This document shows, piece by piece, positions 37,168 to 45,055 of a stretch of 45,055 bases of DNA. Position 1 is the stretch's first letter. Each line of letters opens with the position of its first letter. Under the pieces are notes generated by a model. The model saw only the letters and a program-made list of their open reading frames with translations. It was not told where the DNA came from and made no database searches. The position numbers and the translations under genes were made by a program. The stretch lies in assembly GCA_009909035.1 (NCBI GenBank), contig JAAAOB010000165.1, forward strand, positions 1 to 45,055, written 5' to 3'. The stretch is from Bacteroidota bacterium. GTDB lineage: Bacteria; Bacteroidota; Rhodothermia; Balneolales; Balneolaceae.

Positions 37168-38130
37168 TTATTTCGTTTGTTTTGCAATGTTTGGTCGCTT
37201 TGTTTTTAAAATCTCTTTGGCCTTCTTCTGATCCTTCTCAAGTTGCTTCATCAAAGGATCGACTCCATTAAATTTTTTCTCTTCCCGAATTCTTTTCACA
37301 AACTGAACCTGTATTTCTTTTCCGTAAATATCTTCATCAAACGAAAATATGTGTGTTTCCATTTTAATTTCAGTTCCATCAAATGTCGGCCGATTTCCGA
37401 TGTTCATCATTCCTGGGTGATATTCGTCATCAACCCGTGCCCACACCGCATATACTCCTTCTTTCGGGATCACTTTTTTGGACATCTCAATCTGAATATT
37501 GGCTGTAGGATATCCAATCTGTTTTCCTCTCTTATCCCCGTGAACCACGGTTCCGTTCAATATATAGTACCGTCCCAAAAATTCCGATGCCTGTTCCACA
37601 TCTCCATCCTTCTGCAGCGCATTCCGGATGGAGGTGCTGCTAACGGTTTTATTTCCCACCTCCTGGCGGCTCACCACGTGCGCCGAAAATCCCAGTTCAT
37701 CACCAAGTTTTCGTACGGTTTCAATCGACCCTTCCCGGTCTTTTCCGAATTGATGGTCGTACCCGAGCACAAATTCCTGTACGCCTATTTTTTTCCAAAT
37801 CACGTCCCTGACAAACTCCTCGGAGCTCAATAAAGAAAAATCACGATCGAATGGAATCACGACCATCTGATCTATTCCAAGATCTGCAAGAAGCTCGCAG
37901 CGTTCCGGAAGTGTACTCAGTAATTTGATTCCGTCTGAACCGGGATTGATGATATTTCGTGGATGAGGATCAAATGTGACGATTACACTGCGTGCACCAA
38001 GAGCTTTAGCTTTTTTAACTACGGTACCTATTAGAACTTTATGACCTTCGTGTACACCATCAAAGGTACCCACTGTAAGCACCGTCTGCTCTTTTCGCTC
38101 TACATCGTTCAAATAAACCAGTTCCGACAT
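37168..38130 (-). CDS. ribF: Bifunctional riboflavin kinase / FAD synthetase
   Basis: The 320-residue protein has an N-terminal adenylyltransferase domain with VGTFDGVHEGHKVLI (the nucleotide-binding HxGH-like motif). A C-terminal riboflavin-kinase barrel follows, starting near LGRYYILNGTVVHGDKRGKQIGYPTANI. It phosphorylates riboflavin to FMN and adenylates that to FAD. It begins two bases after truB and precedes rpsO, so it is inside the operon. Confidence 0.97.
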   Translation of the reverse strand: MSELVYLNDVERKEQTVLTVGTFDGVHEGHKVLIGTVVKKAKALGARSVIVTFDPHPRNIINPGSDGIKLLSTLPERCELLADLGIDQMVVIPFDRDFSLLSSEEFVRDVIWKKIGVQEFVLGYDHQFGKDREGSIETVRKLGDELGFSAHVVSRQEVGNKTVSSTSIRNALQKDGDVEQASEFLGRYYILNGTVVHGDKRGKQIGYPTANIQIEMSKKVIPKEGVYAVWARVDDEYHPGMMNIGNRPTFDGTEIKMETHIFSFDEDIYGKEIQVQFVKRIREEKKFNGVDPLMKQLEKDQKKAKEILKTKRPNIAKQTK

Positions 38131-38132
38131 TG

Positions 38133-38870
38133 TTAGGCTTCCTCTATGAATTTATCAAAAGTGTAAGGTGAAAATGCATTGGCAACAGAAAACGTGCCGA
38201 TGGCCGTTCTGCGAAGAGACGTGAGATGCGCCCTGCTATTTAAAAATAATCCAAGATCATGCCCGATGGACCGAATGTAGGTGCCCTTACCGCAGACAAT
38301 TTTCAGGCGGAGGTCAGGCGGATCAAAGTCCAAAATCTCGCAGCTATGGATGGTCACTTGCCGCGGTGGTGTTTTGATCTTTTCACCCCTTCGCGCTTTT
38401 TTATACAGCCTTTCGCCTTCTACCCGTATGGCTGAATAGATCGGGGGGGACTGGACGATGGTTCCGGTGAATTCCGCCTCCAGTGTCTTTTGTACCTGCT
38501 CTCGTGTGATATGCTCCCATTCGGCTTCTTCATCAACCTCAGTAGCTGCATCATAGCTTGGTGTTGAGCCGCCAAACGTAATGGTCGTTTCGTATATCTT
38601 TTCTTGTGATTGAATCTGCGAGATGGTTCGTGTAGCCTTGCCGGTGCAGAGAACGAGAAGTCCGGTGGCCAAAGGGTCAAGTGTTCCGGCATGCCCTACT
38701 TTTTTAACAGGAATTCTATTGCGGACAAAATGGACAGCATCAAAACTTGACCAGTGGAGGGGCTTGTCAATCAGAACCGCAGCACCGGTAATGAAGAGAT
38801 CGCGCTTCGGAACGTCGGAATGTGCCGATACAATGGGTAAATCAGAAAGAGGTATAACGCTCTTTGCCAT
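38133..38870 (-). CDS. truB: tRNA pseudouridine-55 synthase
   Basis: The 245-residue enzyme has the catalytic aspartate D65 in the motif VGHAGTLDPLATGLL. Family stretches YSAIRVEGERLYKKAR and CGKGTYIRSIGHDLG follow. It forms pseudouridine at position 55 of the T-loop of all elongator tRNAs. It lies four bases behind rbfA and two before ribF. The 24 N-terminal residues before LFITGAAVLIDKP are more than usual but there is no better start. Confidence 0.97.
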   Translation of the reverse strand: MAKSVIPLSDLPIVSAHSDVPKRDLFITGAAVLIDKPLHWSSFDAVHFVRNRIPVKKVGHAGTLDPLATGLLVLCTGKATRTISQIQSQEKIYETTITFGGSTPSYDAATEVDEEAEWEHITREQVQKTLEAEFTGTIVQSPPIYSAIRVEGERLYKKARRGEKIKTPPRQVTIHSCEILDFDPPDLRLKIVCGKGTYIRSIGHDLGLFLNSRAHLTSLRRTAIGTFSVANAFSPYTFDKFIEEA

Positions 38871-38874
38871 TCAA

Positions 38875-39249
38875 TTATGTGTCGTCACTATTGTTTTTTC
38901 CAGATCGTTGTTTCCTTGCTTTGGCGAATAGCTGTTCCATACGATTCACGTATTCGGCCGTATCATCCTCAAAAAAGAGGAGTTCCGGGATCCTGCGCAC
39001 CTGGTGCTTGATTTTGCTGGCAAGCTCATACCGGATCTGGTCCTGGTTATCGTCTATAAACTGGTAGATCGATGCAGGTTCCCGGTTTTGAGAGAACACA
39101 CTCAAATAGACTTTGGCAATCGAAAGGTCATCCGTTAACCGTACCTGGGTAACCGTAATAAAGGTGCCTGTCGGCTGGTAATTCTGCTGCAAAATGTAGC
39201 CAAGATCTTTCTGTATAACGGAGGCGAGCCGCTTGGTTCGAATACTCAT
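38875..39249 (-). CDS. rbfA: 30S ribosome-binding factor A
   Basis: The 124-residue single KH-fold protein starts with TKRLASVIQKDLGYILQQ. It includes ITVTQVRLTDDLSIAKVYLSVF and IRYELASKIKHQVRRIPELLFFEDD, which are the family core. It aids late maturation of the 16S rRNA 5' region in 30S subunits. It is encoded 18 bases after infB, the usual place. The C-terminal tail is basic and likely disordered. Confidence 0.96.
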   Translation of the reverse strand: MSIRTKRLASVIQKDLGYILQQNYQPTGTFITVTQVRLTDDLSIAKVYLSVFSQNREPASIYQFIDDNQDQIRYELASKIKHQVRRIPELLFFEDDTAEYVNRMEQLFAKARKQRSGKNNSDDT

Positions 39250-39267
39250 AATGTACTACCTGTTGTT

Positions 39268-42156
39268 CTATTGAGCGTCTTCGAGTTTACGCTTCTCTTC
39301 TTTAATTGTGTAGCTTTCGAACTCGTCACCCACTTTGATATCATTAAAGTTGACGATGCTGATACCGCATTCGTAGCCGGATTGAACTTCTTTCACATCA
39401 TCTTTAAAGCGTTTCAGGGAATCAATTTCTCCATCCCATATCACAACTCCATCCCGGATAATACGGATCGGGTTGTTTCTGTGAACTTTGCCTTCCGTTA
39501 CATAACAGCCCGCAATCGTGCCCACTTTAGATACTTTGAAGACCTCGCGAACTTCAACCATACCGGTTACTTCTTCTGATATCTCGGGACTCAGCATACC
39601 TTCGAGTGCATCATGTACCTCATCGACGGCATCATAAATTACGCTGAACAGTCGGATATCGATACTTTCGGCTTCGGCAAGTTTTCTTGCGGTTGAGCTT
39701 GGCCGTACCTGGAATCCAATAATAATCGCGTCAGAGGCCGAGGCAAGCAGAACATCCGACTCAGTAATAGCCCCCGACCCGGTGTGAATGACATTCACGG
39801 ATACCTCTTCGGTTCCCAGTTTTTGCAGAGCACCTGACAATGCCTCTATGGAGCCATCCACATCCGCCTTGATAATAATATTGAGTTCTGACACCTCTCC
39901 GAGGGCCATTCGTCTTGAAAGATCATCAAGCGTAAGGTGCTTCGTTCTTCGAAGCGACTGTTCGCGGCGTATCTGCTGCCGCTGGTTTGCAATATCTTTA
40001 GCGGTCTTCTCATCGCTTGGAACCACCAGTCTGTCCCCGGCTTGTGGAACAGAATCAAAACCGGTTAATTGTACTGGTGTTGATGGGCCGGCCTTTTTCA
40101 GGCGTTCGCCATGTTCATTCTCCATGGCCCGAACGCGCCCAAAACATGGGCCGGCTACAAATGGATCTCCCACTTTCAGCGTACCGTTCTGGACAAGAAT
40201 ATTCGCTACCGTACCTTTTCCTTTATCAATGCGAGACTCAAGTACAATGCCCTGGGCAAGTCTGTCGGGATTTGCTTTTAGTTCAAGCAGTTCAGCTTCA
40301 ATCAACACTTTTTCAAGCAGGTCGTCAATGCCGTCTCCTGTTTCAGCTGATACCTCGGCAACCTGCGTATTCCCGCCGTACTCCTCAATAATTACACTAT
40401 GCTCTGACAGCTGTTGCTTAATTTTATCAGGGTTTGCACCGGGCTTATCCATCTTGTTGATGGCAACCACGATGGAAACACCCGCCGCTTTGGAGTGATT
40501 GATAGCCTCGATGGTCTGAGGCATCACAGAATCATCGGCGGCAATGACGAGGATCACAATATCCGTAGCCTGCGCACCACGGCTTCTCATAGCTGTAAAG
40601 GCCTCGTGGCCCGGAGTATCCAAAAATGTAATTTTCTTTCCGTCACCGGTTTCCACTTCATACGCACCAACATGCTGGGTAATTCCACCCGCTTCACCGG
40701 CGGCTACTTTTGCTTTTCGAATATAGTCGAGCAGTGATGTTTTTCCGTGATCCACATGGCCCATAACCGTAATAATTGGAGAACGCGGTTCCAGGTCTTC
40801 GGGATCATCCTCCTCTTCGACCATGATTTCTTCCACGACCTCATCTGCATCCACAAAGTTCACTTCGTAGCCATACTCTTCGGCCACAAGCTCAATTGTT
40901 GCAGCATCCAGGCGTTGATTAATGGATACCATCATACCAACATTCATACAGGTCGTAATCACATCTGTCGGTTTAACCTCGAGCAGATCTGCAAGGTCGC
41001 TTACGGTAATAAATTCCGTAACATCCACAACTTCATTTTCAAGCTCACTGAGCTCTTCCTGCATCTGCTGCTCTTCTTCTCTCTCCTCTTTTCTCTGCTT
41101 TCTGCGTTTTGCCCGCTTACTTCCAACGGTATCGGAATCTTTCATACGGGCCATTGTTTCCCGCATTTTCTTCTCTACATCCTCTTCGTCAACTTTGGAT
41201 CGTCTTGATTTCTTCTTCGATTTTTTCGTCTTCTTTGACCTGGAAGAGTCGCTTTTACTTTTCGATTTCCTGCTGTCGTCGTCTATTCGATCTTTCCGGC
41301 GCTTCCGTTTTTTAACTTTCTTCGATTTATCTGATGTAAAGGAAACTTTTCCTACAACTTTTGTCCCCTTTAATTTACCGGCGGAGCCCCTGATAACATT
41401 TTCCTCATCATCATCCTCGTCCTCATCTTCATGATCATCATCTTCAACGGTATCCTTATCCTCTGCATCTGTATCTGATGCTGTATCGGCTGTGTCAGCT
41501 TTTTTCTCTTTTTCCTTCTCATCAACAGAAGCGGCTGGTGTTTCGGCGGTTTCAGTATCTTCAGCTTTTTCATCATCTGGTGCGGCCGCGGATTCGGTCT
41601 CAACCTCCACACCGGCCGTATCTTGAGATTCTTTGGCCTCTGTCTCTTCTTTTTTCGCCGTCTCTGCCTCTTCGGCAACAACTTCGGTCTCTTCTTCAGC
41701 TTCAGGTTCTGTTTGAGGTTCCGGCTCAGGTTCGGTCTCGGGCTCCGGTTCAGGCTCTGGCGGATGCTCCATCGGTTCAAGAGAGCTTTCAGGCGGTTCT
41801 ACAGGTGTAGACTCAGCTTTTTCCTCTTTACTCTCGGTTTTCGGCGCATCGTCTTCTGGTTCCAGATCGTCAATAGGTTCCAGGAAGCTATCGAGTGTAA
41901 CGCTTTCGTTACGGTTCGACATAATTTGGCTGCGGCGGCTTTCATACTCTTCCCTGGCCTTGGCGTGTTCTCTGCTTTTGGCTTTATCATCGCCATACTC
42001 AGCCACAAGAACATGGTACATCTCCGGTGTTATCTTCGTGTTCGGACGATTAGCAACATCAAAATCATGCTCACCCAGCGTATCCACAATAGATTGGGTT
42101 GCAACATTAAATTCTGATGCAACTTTAAATAGTTTTTTTGGCTTCTTGTCCGTCAT
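39268..42156 (-). CDS. infB: Translation initiation factor IF-2
   Basis: The 962-residue protein begins with an IF2_N domain (about 1-55). A very long low-complexity linker follows: acidic residues 92-253 with Glu-Pro runs, then Lys/Arg-rich 258-322. A second IF2_N-like domain is at about 380-440. The G domain starts near 458 with G1 GHVDHGKT (465-472), then DTPGHEAF and NKMD. Domains II to IV complete it. It delivers initiator tRNA to the 30S subunit and promotes subunit joining. The two-part linker charge pattern is noteworthy. It lies 63 bases after nusA. Confidence 0.98.
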   Translation of the reverse strand: MTDKKPKKLFKVASEFNVATQSIVDTLGEHDFDVANRPNTKITPEMYHVLVAEYGDDKAKSREHAKAREEYESRRSQIMSNRNESVTLDSFLEPIDDLEPEDDAPKTESKEEKAESTPVEPPESSLEPMEHPPEPEPEPETEPEPEPQTEPEAEEETEVVAEEAETAKKEETEAKESQDTAGVEVETESAAAPDDEKAEDTETAETPAASVDEKEKEKKADTADTASDTDAEDKDTVEDDDHEDEDEDDDEENVIRGSAGKLKGTKVVGKVSFTSDKSKKVKKRKRRKDRIDDDSRKSKSKSDSSRSKKTKKSKKKSRRSKVDEEDVEKKMRETMARMKDSDTVGSKRAKRRKQRKEEREEEQQMQEELSELENEVVDVTEFITVSDLADLLEVKPTDVITTCMNVGMMVSINQRLDAATIELVAEEYGYEVNFVDADEVVEEIMVEEEDDPEDLEPRSPIITVMGHVDHGKTSLLDYIRKAKVAAGEAGGITQHVGAYEVETGDGKKITFLDTPGHEAFTAMRSRGAQATDIVILVIAADDSVMPQTIEAINHSKAAGVSIVVAINKMDKPGANPDKIKQQLSEHSVIIEEYGGNTQVAEVSAETGDGIDDLLEKVLIEAELLELKANPDRLAQGIVLESRIDKGKGTVANILVQNGTLKVGDPFVAGPCFGRVRAMENEHGERLKKAGPSTPVQLTGFDSVPQAGDRLVVPSDEKTAKDIANQRQQIRREQSLRRTKHLTLDDLSRRMALGEVSELNIIIKADVDGSIEALSGALQKLGTEEVSVNVIHTGSGAITESDVLLASASDAIIIGFQVRPSSTARKLAEAESIDIRLFSVIYDAVDEVHDALEGMLSPEISEEVTGMVEVREVFKVSKVGTIAGCYVTEGKVHRNNPIRIIRDGVVIWDGEIDSLKRFKDDVKEVQSGYECGISIVNFNDIKVGDEFESYTIKEEKRKLEDAQ

Positions 42157-42219
42157 ATAAAAGTGTAGTGGATTTTATCAGTAATTCATTCTGTGAACCA
42201 TAACTCACTAAAGTTACGA

Positions 42220-43479
42220 TCAATCTTGTTCGTCCTCAAATTCATAAGCTATGATATCGATAATTCTTTCAGCCTCTTCCTCATCGATTTTGCCTTCCGT
42301 CCTGCGAACAAGCTCGTCTTCGTCAAGTTCAAGTACCGCTCTGGCCGTATCGCACCCGATATCGTGCAGTAACGCAATGGTTTCGGGCCCAAAGTCAATT
42401 TCAAATTCGTCAATATCAATATCATCCTCTTCCTCAACTTCACGGAACACATCAATTTCAACTTCAGCCAGCTTGGATGCCAGGCGGATATTGACACCGC
42501 CTTTACCTATAGCTTTTGAAACTTCATCGGCCGGTACCAACACATTGGCATGCGTGCCATCATCCGTCAGTTCAACCTTTAAAACCTTTGCGGGCTGCAG
42601 GGCTCGCTTAATAAACTCAAATTTATCAGGTGTGTAATTTATGACATCGATATTTTCGTTCTGAAGTTCCCGCACAACCGCATGGATCCGGATTCCCTTC
42701 ATCCCGACGCATGCTCCAACAGGATCTACGCGCTCATCGTGCGATTCAACCGCTACTTTTGAACGATCACCGGGTTCTCGTGCAATTTTCACAAGGTCAA
42801 TAATTCCGTCGAATACTTCAGGTATTTCGTTCTCAAAAAGACGTTCCAGGAACATGGGTGATGTCCTGGAAATAATAACGGTTGGGTTTCCGCCAATTCT
42901 CTTTACCTCCACTACAACAGCGCGAATTGTATCGCCTTTCCGGTAGCGATCTTTATAAATCTGTTCATTCCTGGGCAGAAGCAGCTCTACCCCGTTATGG
43001 TTTACAAGGATATCTTTGTTATTTCGCACCTGGTACACATCGCCCAGCACAATATCTCCAATGCGTTCCGAATAGTCTTCAAAGATGTTGTCTTTTTCAA
43101 TTTCACGGATGCGCTGTGCAAGCTGTTGCCGCGCCATCGACACCGCCCGCCGCCCAAAGTCTGTGATGGATATCTCCTGGGCGTATTCATCATAGAGCTC
43201 GAGATCGGGGTCTTGTTTTTGAGCCTCTTCAAGCGTGATTTCAGTTACCTCGTCCGTCAGCTCTTCAGCGGGAACAACCTCCCGGATATGCAAAATTTGA
43301 ATTTCACCGCGATCTGCGTTGAGAATTACCTCAAATGCGTCGTCTGAGTCATATTTCTTGCGGATCATGGTTCGAAAGACATCTTCAAGAATAGAGAGAA
43401 GAAGATCTTTGTCGATTCCTTTGTCTTTAGCGATCTCCGCGAAGGATTGTATAATAAGTTTTGAAACGTCGTTTTGCAT
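42220..43479 (-). CDS. nusA: Transcription termination/antitermination protein NusA
   Basis: The 419-residue protein has an N-terminal polymerase-binding domain (LLLSILEDVFRTMIRKKY), an S1 domain (IGDIVLGDVYQVRNNKDILVNHNGVELLLP) and two KH domains (VGACVGMKGIRIHAVVRELQNENIDVI; KAIGKGGVNIRLASKLAEVEIDV). A short acidic C-terminus follows, containing a helix-hairpin-helix-like stretch (IGCDTARAVLELDEDEL). It binds RNA polymerase and modulates pausing, termination and antitermination. It follows rimP by 32 bases. Confidence 0.98.
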   Translation of the reverse strand: MQNDVSKLIIQSFAEIAKDKGIDKDLLLSILEDVFRTMIRKKYDSDDAFEVILNADRGEIQILHIREVVPAEELTDEVTEITLEEAQKQDPDLELYDEYAQEISITDFGRRAVSMARQQLAQRIREIEKDNIFEDYSERIGDIVLGDVYQVRNNKDILVNHNGVELLLPRNEQIYKDRYRKGDTIRAVVVEVKRIGGNPTVIISRTSPMFLERLFENEIPEVFDGIIDLVKIAREPGDRSKVAVESHDERVDPVGACVGMKGIRIHAVVRELQNENIDVINYTPDKFEFIKRALQPAKVLKVELTDDGTHANVLVPADEVSKAIGKGGVNIRLASKLAEVEIDVFREVEEEDDIDIDEFEIDFGPETIALLHDIGCDTARAVLELDEDELVRRTEGKIDEEEAERIIDIIAYEFEDEQD

Positions 43480-43511
43480 CAGTAATATCGTTTAGTGTAT
43501 TCGGTTACAGG

Positions 43512-43973
43512 CTAAATATTAGGTACGATTTTCGTTTCCACCAGGTTTTCAAACCGTATCGATGTTTCGTTGCCTTCCTCGTGCTGAACTTTAACGTACT
43601 CGTCTGAAACTTCTTTTAAAACACCTTTAATTTTCTTGTAGTCATCTTCCTGTTTATACTTTACTTTTGCTGTTCGCCCCCGGTTTTTGGCATACTGCCG
43701 TTTATCAGACAGCGGCCGGCTCAGACCGGGCGATGATACATTCAGACGGTAGGATGTCGTAAATATTTCTTCAGACTCTACGAGCAGTGAGAGCTCGCGG
43801 CTGATGCGGGAGCATTCATCCAGGTTTACGCCACCTGTTTCAGAATCTACATAGACCCACACAACATTCATATCCTGTTGCTTTATTTCTACATCTACAA
43901 CAAACATATCTTCTTGTCTGACAAGTGTTTGGGACAGTTCTTTAATATGTTCAACTGGGTCTTTTTTCATCAT
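43512..43973 (-). CDS. rimP: Ribosome maturation factor RimP
   Basis: The protein has about 153 residues from the ATG at 43973; the frame's longer start at 43979 is a TTG, with ATG-ATG following. Family features are VWVYVDSETGGVNLDECSRISRELS and the hallmark RLNVSSPGLSRPL. RimP binds 30S precursors and supports maturation. It is the first gene of the rimP-nusA-infB-rbfA-truB-ribF-rpsO-pnp unit. A hairpin plus T-run lies 19 bases upstream. Confidence 0.96.
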   Translation of the reverse strand: MMKKDPVEHIKELSQTLVRQEDMFVVDVEIKQQDMNVVWVYVDSETGGVNLDECSRISRELSLLVESEEIFTTSYRLNVSSPGLSRPLSDKRQYAKNRGRTAKVKYKQEDDYKKIKGVLKEVSDEYVKVQHEEGNETSIRFENLVETKIVPNI

Positions 43974-43992
43974 TTCCAACGGCTATATGTAC

Positions 43993-44023
43993 AAAAAAAA
44001 GTGAGAACCTCGCGGCGCTCACT
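43993..44023 (-). terminator. Terminator-like hairpin in the leader of the rimP-nusA operon
   Basis: On the minus strand, AGTGAG pairs with CTCACT across a 12-base loop, six perfect pairs, and is followed at once by seven T residues and a G (T-run at 43993-43999). It lies only 19 bases before the rimP start, inside the presumed 5' leader, where it could act as an attenuator or could end a transcript from upstream. The stem is short, so strength is uncertain. Confidence 0.5.
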
Positions 44024-44141
44024 CAATTTTATCAAAATAGCCTAATATACTCTAAAAACCAACCTGCAACGAATATCGATTATCATATCCGTCATGACCG
44101 TTTGAACCGCACAGATAAAATAGGGCTGTTCTTTACTATGC

Positions 44142-44193
44142 AGGTGTACGTACTCGGATTTCCGCTGGTTCTATCGCAGCGTAGTACTGACCT
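44142..44193. other. Possible structured element upstream of rimP
   Basis: Three nested complementary pairs line up: AGGT (44142-44145) with ACCT (44190-44193), GTACT (44150-44154) with AGTAC (44183-44187), and CGCTG (44163-44167) with CAGCG (44177-44181). The pairs are separated by unpaired bases. It could be a folded leader RNA on either strand or coincidence. I recognise no known RNA family. Confidence 0.25.
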
Positions 44194-44377
44194 TCAATCT
44201 TTTTCTGGCGGCAGATCATAAGTGAAACAATATAAGTCCTGATGCCGACCTATAAGGCGCTGATTCCTTAACCTCTATTGTAATATATCACTTTCAACAA
44301 ACGGTCAGCTGGAGTATCTTAACGTCTCTGTAATCCATCACCAGGCACGAAACGCCAAAATCACAGCATCGTATGTT

Positions 44378-44893
44378 ATGGTCCATCCACGCAATATTTT
44401 CGCAGCTATTTGTACTCTTTCAATCATCCTGACACTCATTTTAACCGGCTGTTCCGGCTCTGATCGTTCGGATCACTCGGAAAACCAGCAGCAAGCAGAA
44501 CAGGAACGTCAGCTGGAATACGTAGCTGAGATTACATTTTTGAATTCAGAAAATGAAGAAGTGTCAGCTATTCGTGCGGCTGTAGCAGACGACAATGAGT
44601 CGCGCAGTCAGGGCCTGATGAATGTTACAGACCTGCCCGAGGATTCCGGGATGTTGTTTATATTTGATGAAAATCAGCCCAGGAGTTTCTGGATGGCAAG
44701 TACTCCTCTCTCTCTGGATATTATATTTATAAACGATGAGTTCGATATCGTCCGAATTCATCGGAATACAACTCCGTTTTCGCAGGAGAATATACCGTCT
44801 GATGCGCCGGCTAAATATGTAGTTGAAGTCAATGCCGGCTATACCATCCGTCATGACATCAATGAAGGAGGCCGAATTCGAATTGAGGAGTAG
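44378..44893 (+). CDS. DUF192 family lipoprotein
   Basis: The 171-residue lipoprotein has a signal peptide and lipobox LTGC (Cys25), a polar Q/E-rich spacer, and then one DUF192 domain. Family phrases are SQGLMNVTDLPEDSGMLFIFDENQPRSFWMASTPLSLDIIFI and APAKYVVEVNAGY. The position usually held by Lys or Lys-Asn after FWM is AST here. The role of DUF192 is not established. It is monocistronic as far as can be seen and divergent from rimP. Confidence 0.9.
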   Translation: MVHPRNIFAAICTLSIILTLILTGCSGSDRSDHSENQQQAEQERQLEYVAEITFLNSENEEVSAIRAAVADDNESRSQGLMNVTDLPEDSGMLFIFDENQPRSFWMASTPLSLDIIFINDEFDIVRIHRNTTPFSQENIPSDAPAKYVVEVNAGYTIRHDINEGGRIRIEE

Positions 44894-45040
44894 TTTTTTC
44901 AATTTGGGTGACGAACGTTCAGGCGTACCAAATCTGCATTCCCGGGTAAATTTTATTGGCTCTATGTTGATTCGTGTGGGTAAGATATAAAAGTGCTATA
45001 ATTGATCCACTCAATCAACCAGCATTTTTACCGAGAACAA

Positions 45041-45055
45041 ATGAATAGTAAAGAA
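45041..45055 (+). CDS. Possible start of a further gene, cut by the window end
   Basis: ATG followed by four sense codons (MNSKE) begins here, after 147 bases without a gene and an AT-rich stretch. Only five codons are visible, so whether it is real cannot be judged. Confidence 0.25.

Larger units (their letters stand above)
43980..44377. other. 398-base non-coding gap between rimP and the DUF192 gene
   Basis: This is the only gene-free stretch over 300 bases. The two flanking genes point away from each other, so it should carry both promoters. Near rimP it has a terminator-like hairpin (43993-44023), and further up a possible multi-part hairpin (44142-44193). I see no tRNA or open reading frame with recognisable content, and no promoter I can call with confidence. 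Confidence 0.8.

Noticed and set aside
40922-41434. Open frames on the plus strand opposite the infB linker, with long Ser/Phe runs
   Set aside because: They mirror the Glu/Asp/Lys-rich linker codons of infB; there is no start context and no family resemblance.
41699-41760. Repetitive GGTTCCGGCTCAGG-like stretch that could pass for a tandem DNA repeat
   Set aside because: It is the Glu-Pro repeat of the IF-2 linker read on the other strand; a coding low-complexity repeat, not a mobile or CRISPR repeat.

Overview
The window looks like chromosomal core DNA of a member of the Bacteroidota/FCB assemblage, most likely Balneolota or Rhodothermota (inference). The reasons are a SusC/SusD pair, a CarboxypepD_reg-like module fused to a GWxTD-like module, Bacteroidota-style lipoproteins, a Bacteroidota-type QueE, genes mostly without clear Shine-Dalgarno sequences, and a carotenoid/retinal gene set typical of halophilic marine members. 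I see no tRNA, rRNA, CRISPR array, insertion sequence, integrase or phage gene.

Layout. 1-3803 (+): 3' part of a SusC-like TonB-dependent receptor and its SusD-like lipoprotein, closed by a two-way terminator. 3946-9831: housekeeping and envelope genes, mostly on the minus strand: a glycerophosphodiester phosphodiesterase, a Nit-type amidase, an OsmC-like protein (+), a MscS channel coupled to an Ig-like lipoprotein, and a YfcE-like phosphoesterase. 9930-17481: a family 2 glycosyltransferase, then a carotenoid/retinal block with a lycopene cyclase and a Blh-type beta-carotene cleavage enzyme sharing one base. This is followed by a large secreted two-module protein (CarboxypepD_reg-like plus GWxTD-like) that runs head-on into phytoene synthase. 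17676-19660 (+): a LacI-family regulator and purC. 19795-21546 (-): queD-queE-SDR. 21762-23276 (+): a secreted S10 peptidase. 23456-27712 (-): a thioredoxin-fold membrane protein lacking its cysteines, a PabC-like lyase, folC and rho. 27931-31077 (+): NAD salvage genes pncB and pncA coupled to an FAD oxidoreductase.

31049-34490 (-): a small membrane protein, asnS and an M16 peptidase. 34605-43973 (-): the transcription/translation operon rimP-nusA-infB-rbfA-truB-ribF-rpsO-pnp, with one terminator between rpsO and pnp and another after pnp. A terminator-like hairpin lies just in front of rimP. The 398-base non-coding gap upstream (43980-44377) is followed by a DUF192 lipoprotein (+) and the first codons of another possible gene.

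How the parts fit. CrtB makes phytoene, CrtY cyclises lycopene to beta-carotene, and Blh splits beta-carotene into retinal. The desaturase (CrtI) and any retinal-binding rhodopsin must therefore be encoded elsewhere. The most unusual items are the GWxTD-like fusion lying inside the pigment block, the cysteine-less TlpA-like protein at the head of the folate genes, and the attenuator-like leader of the nusA operon. I did not find a convincing wholly new multi-gene system.
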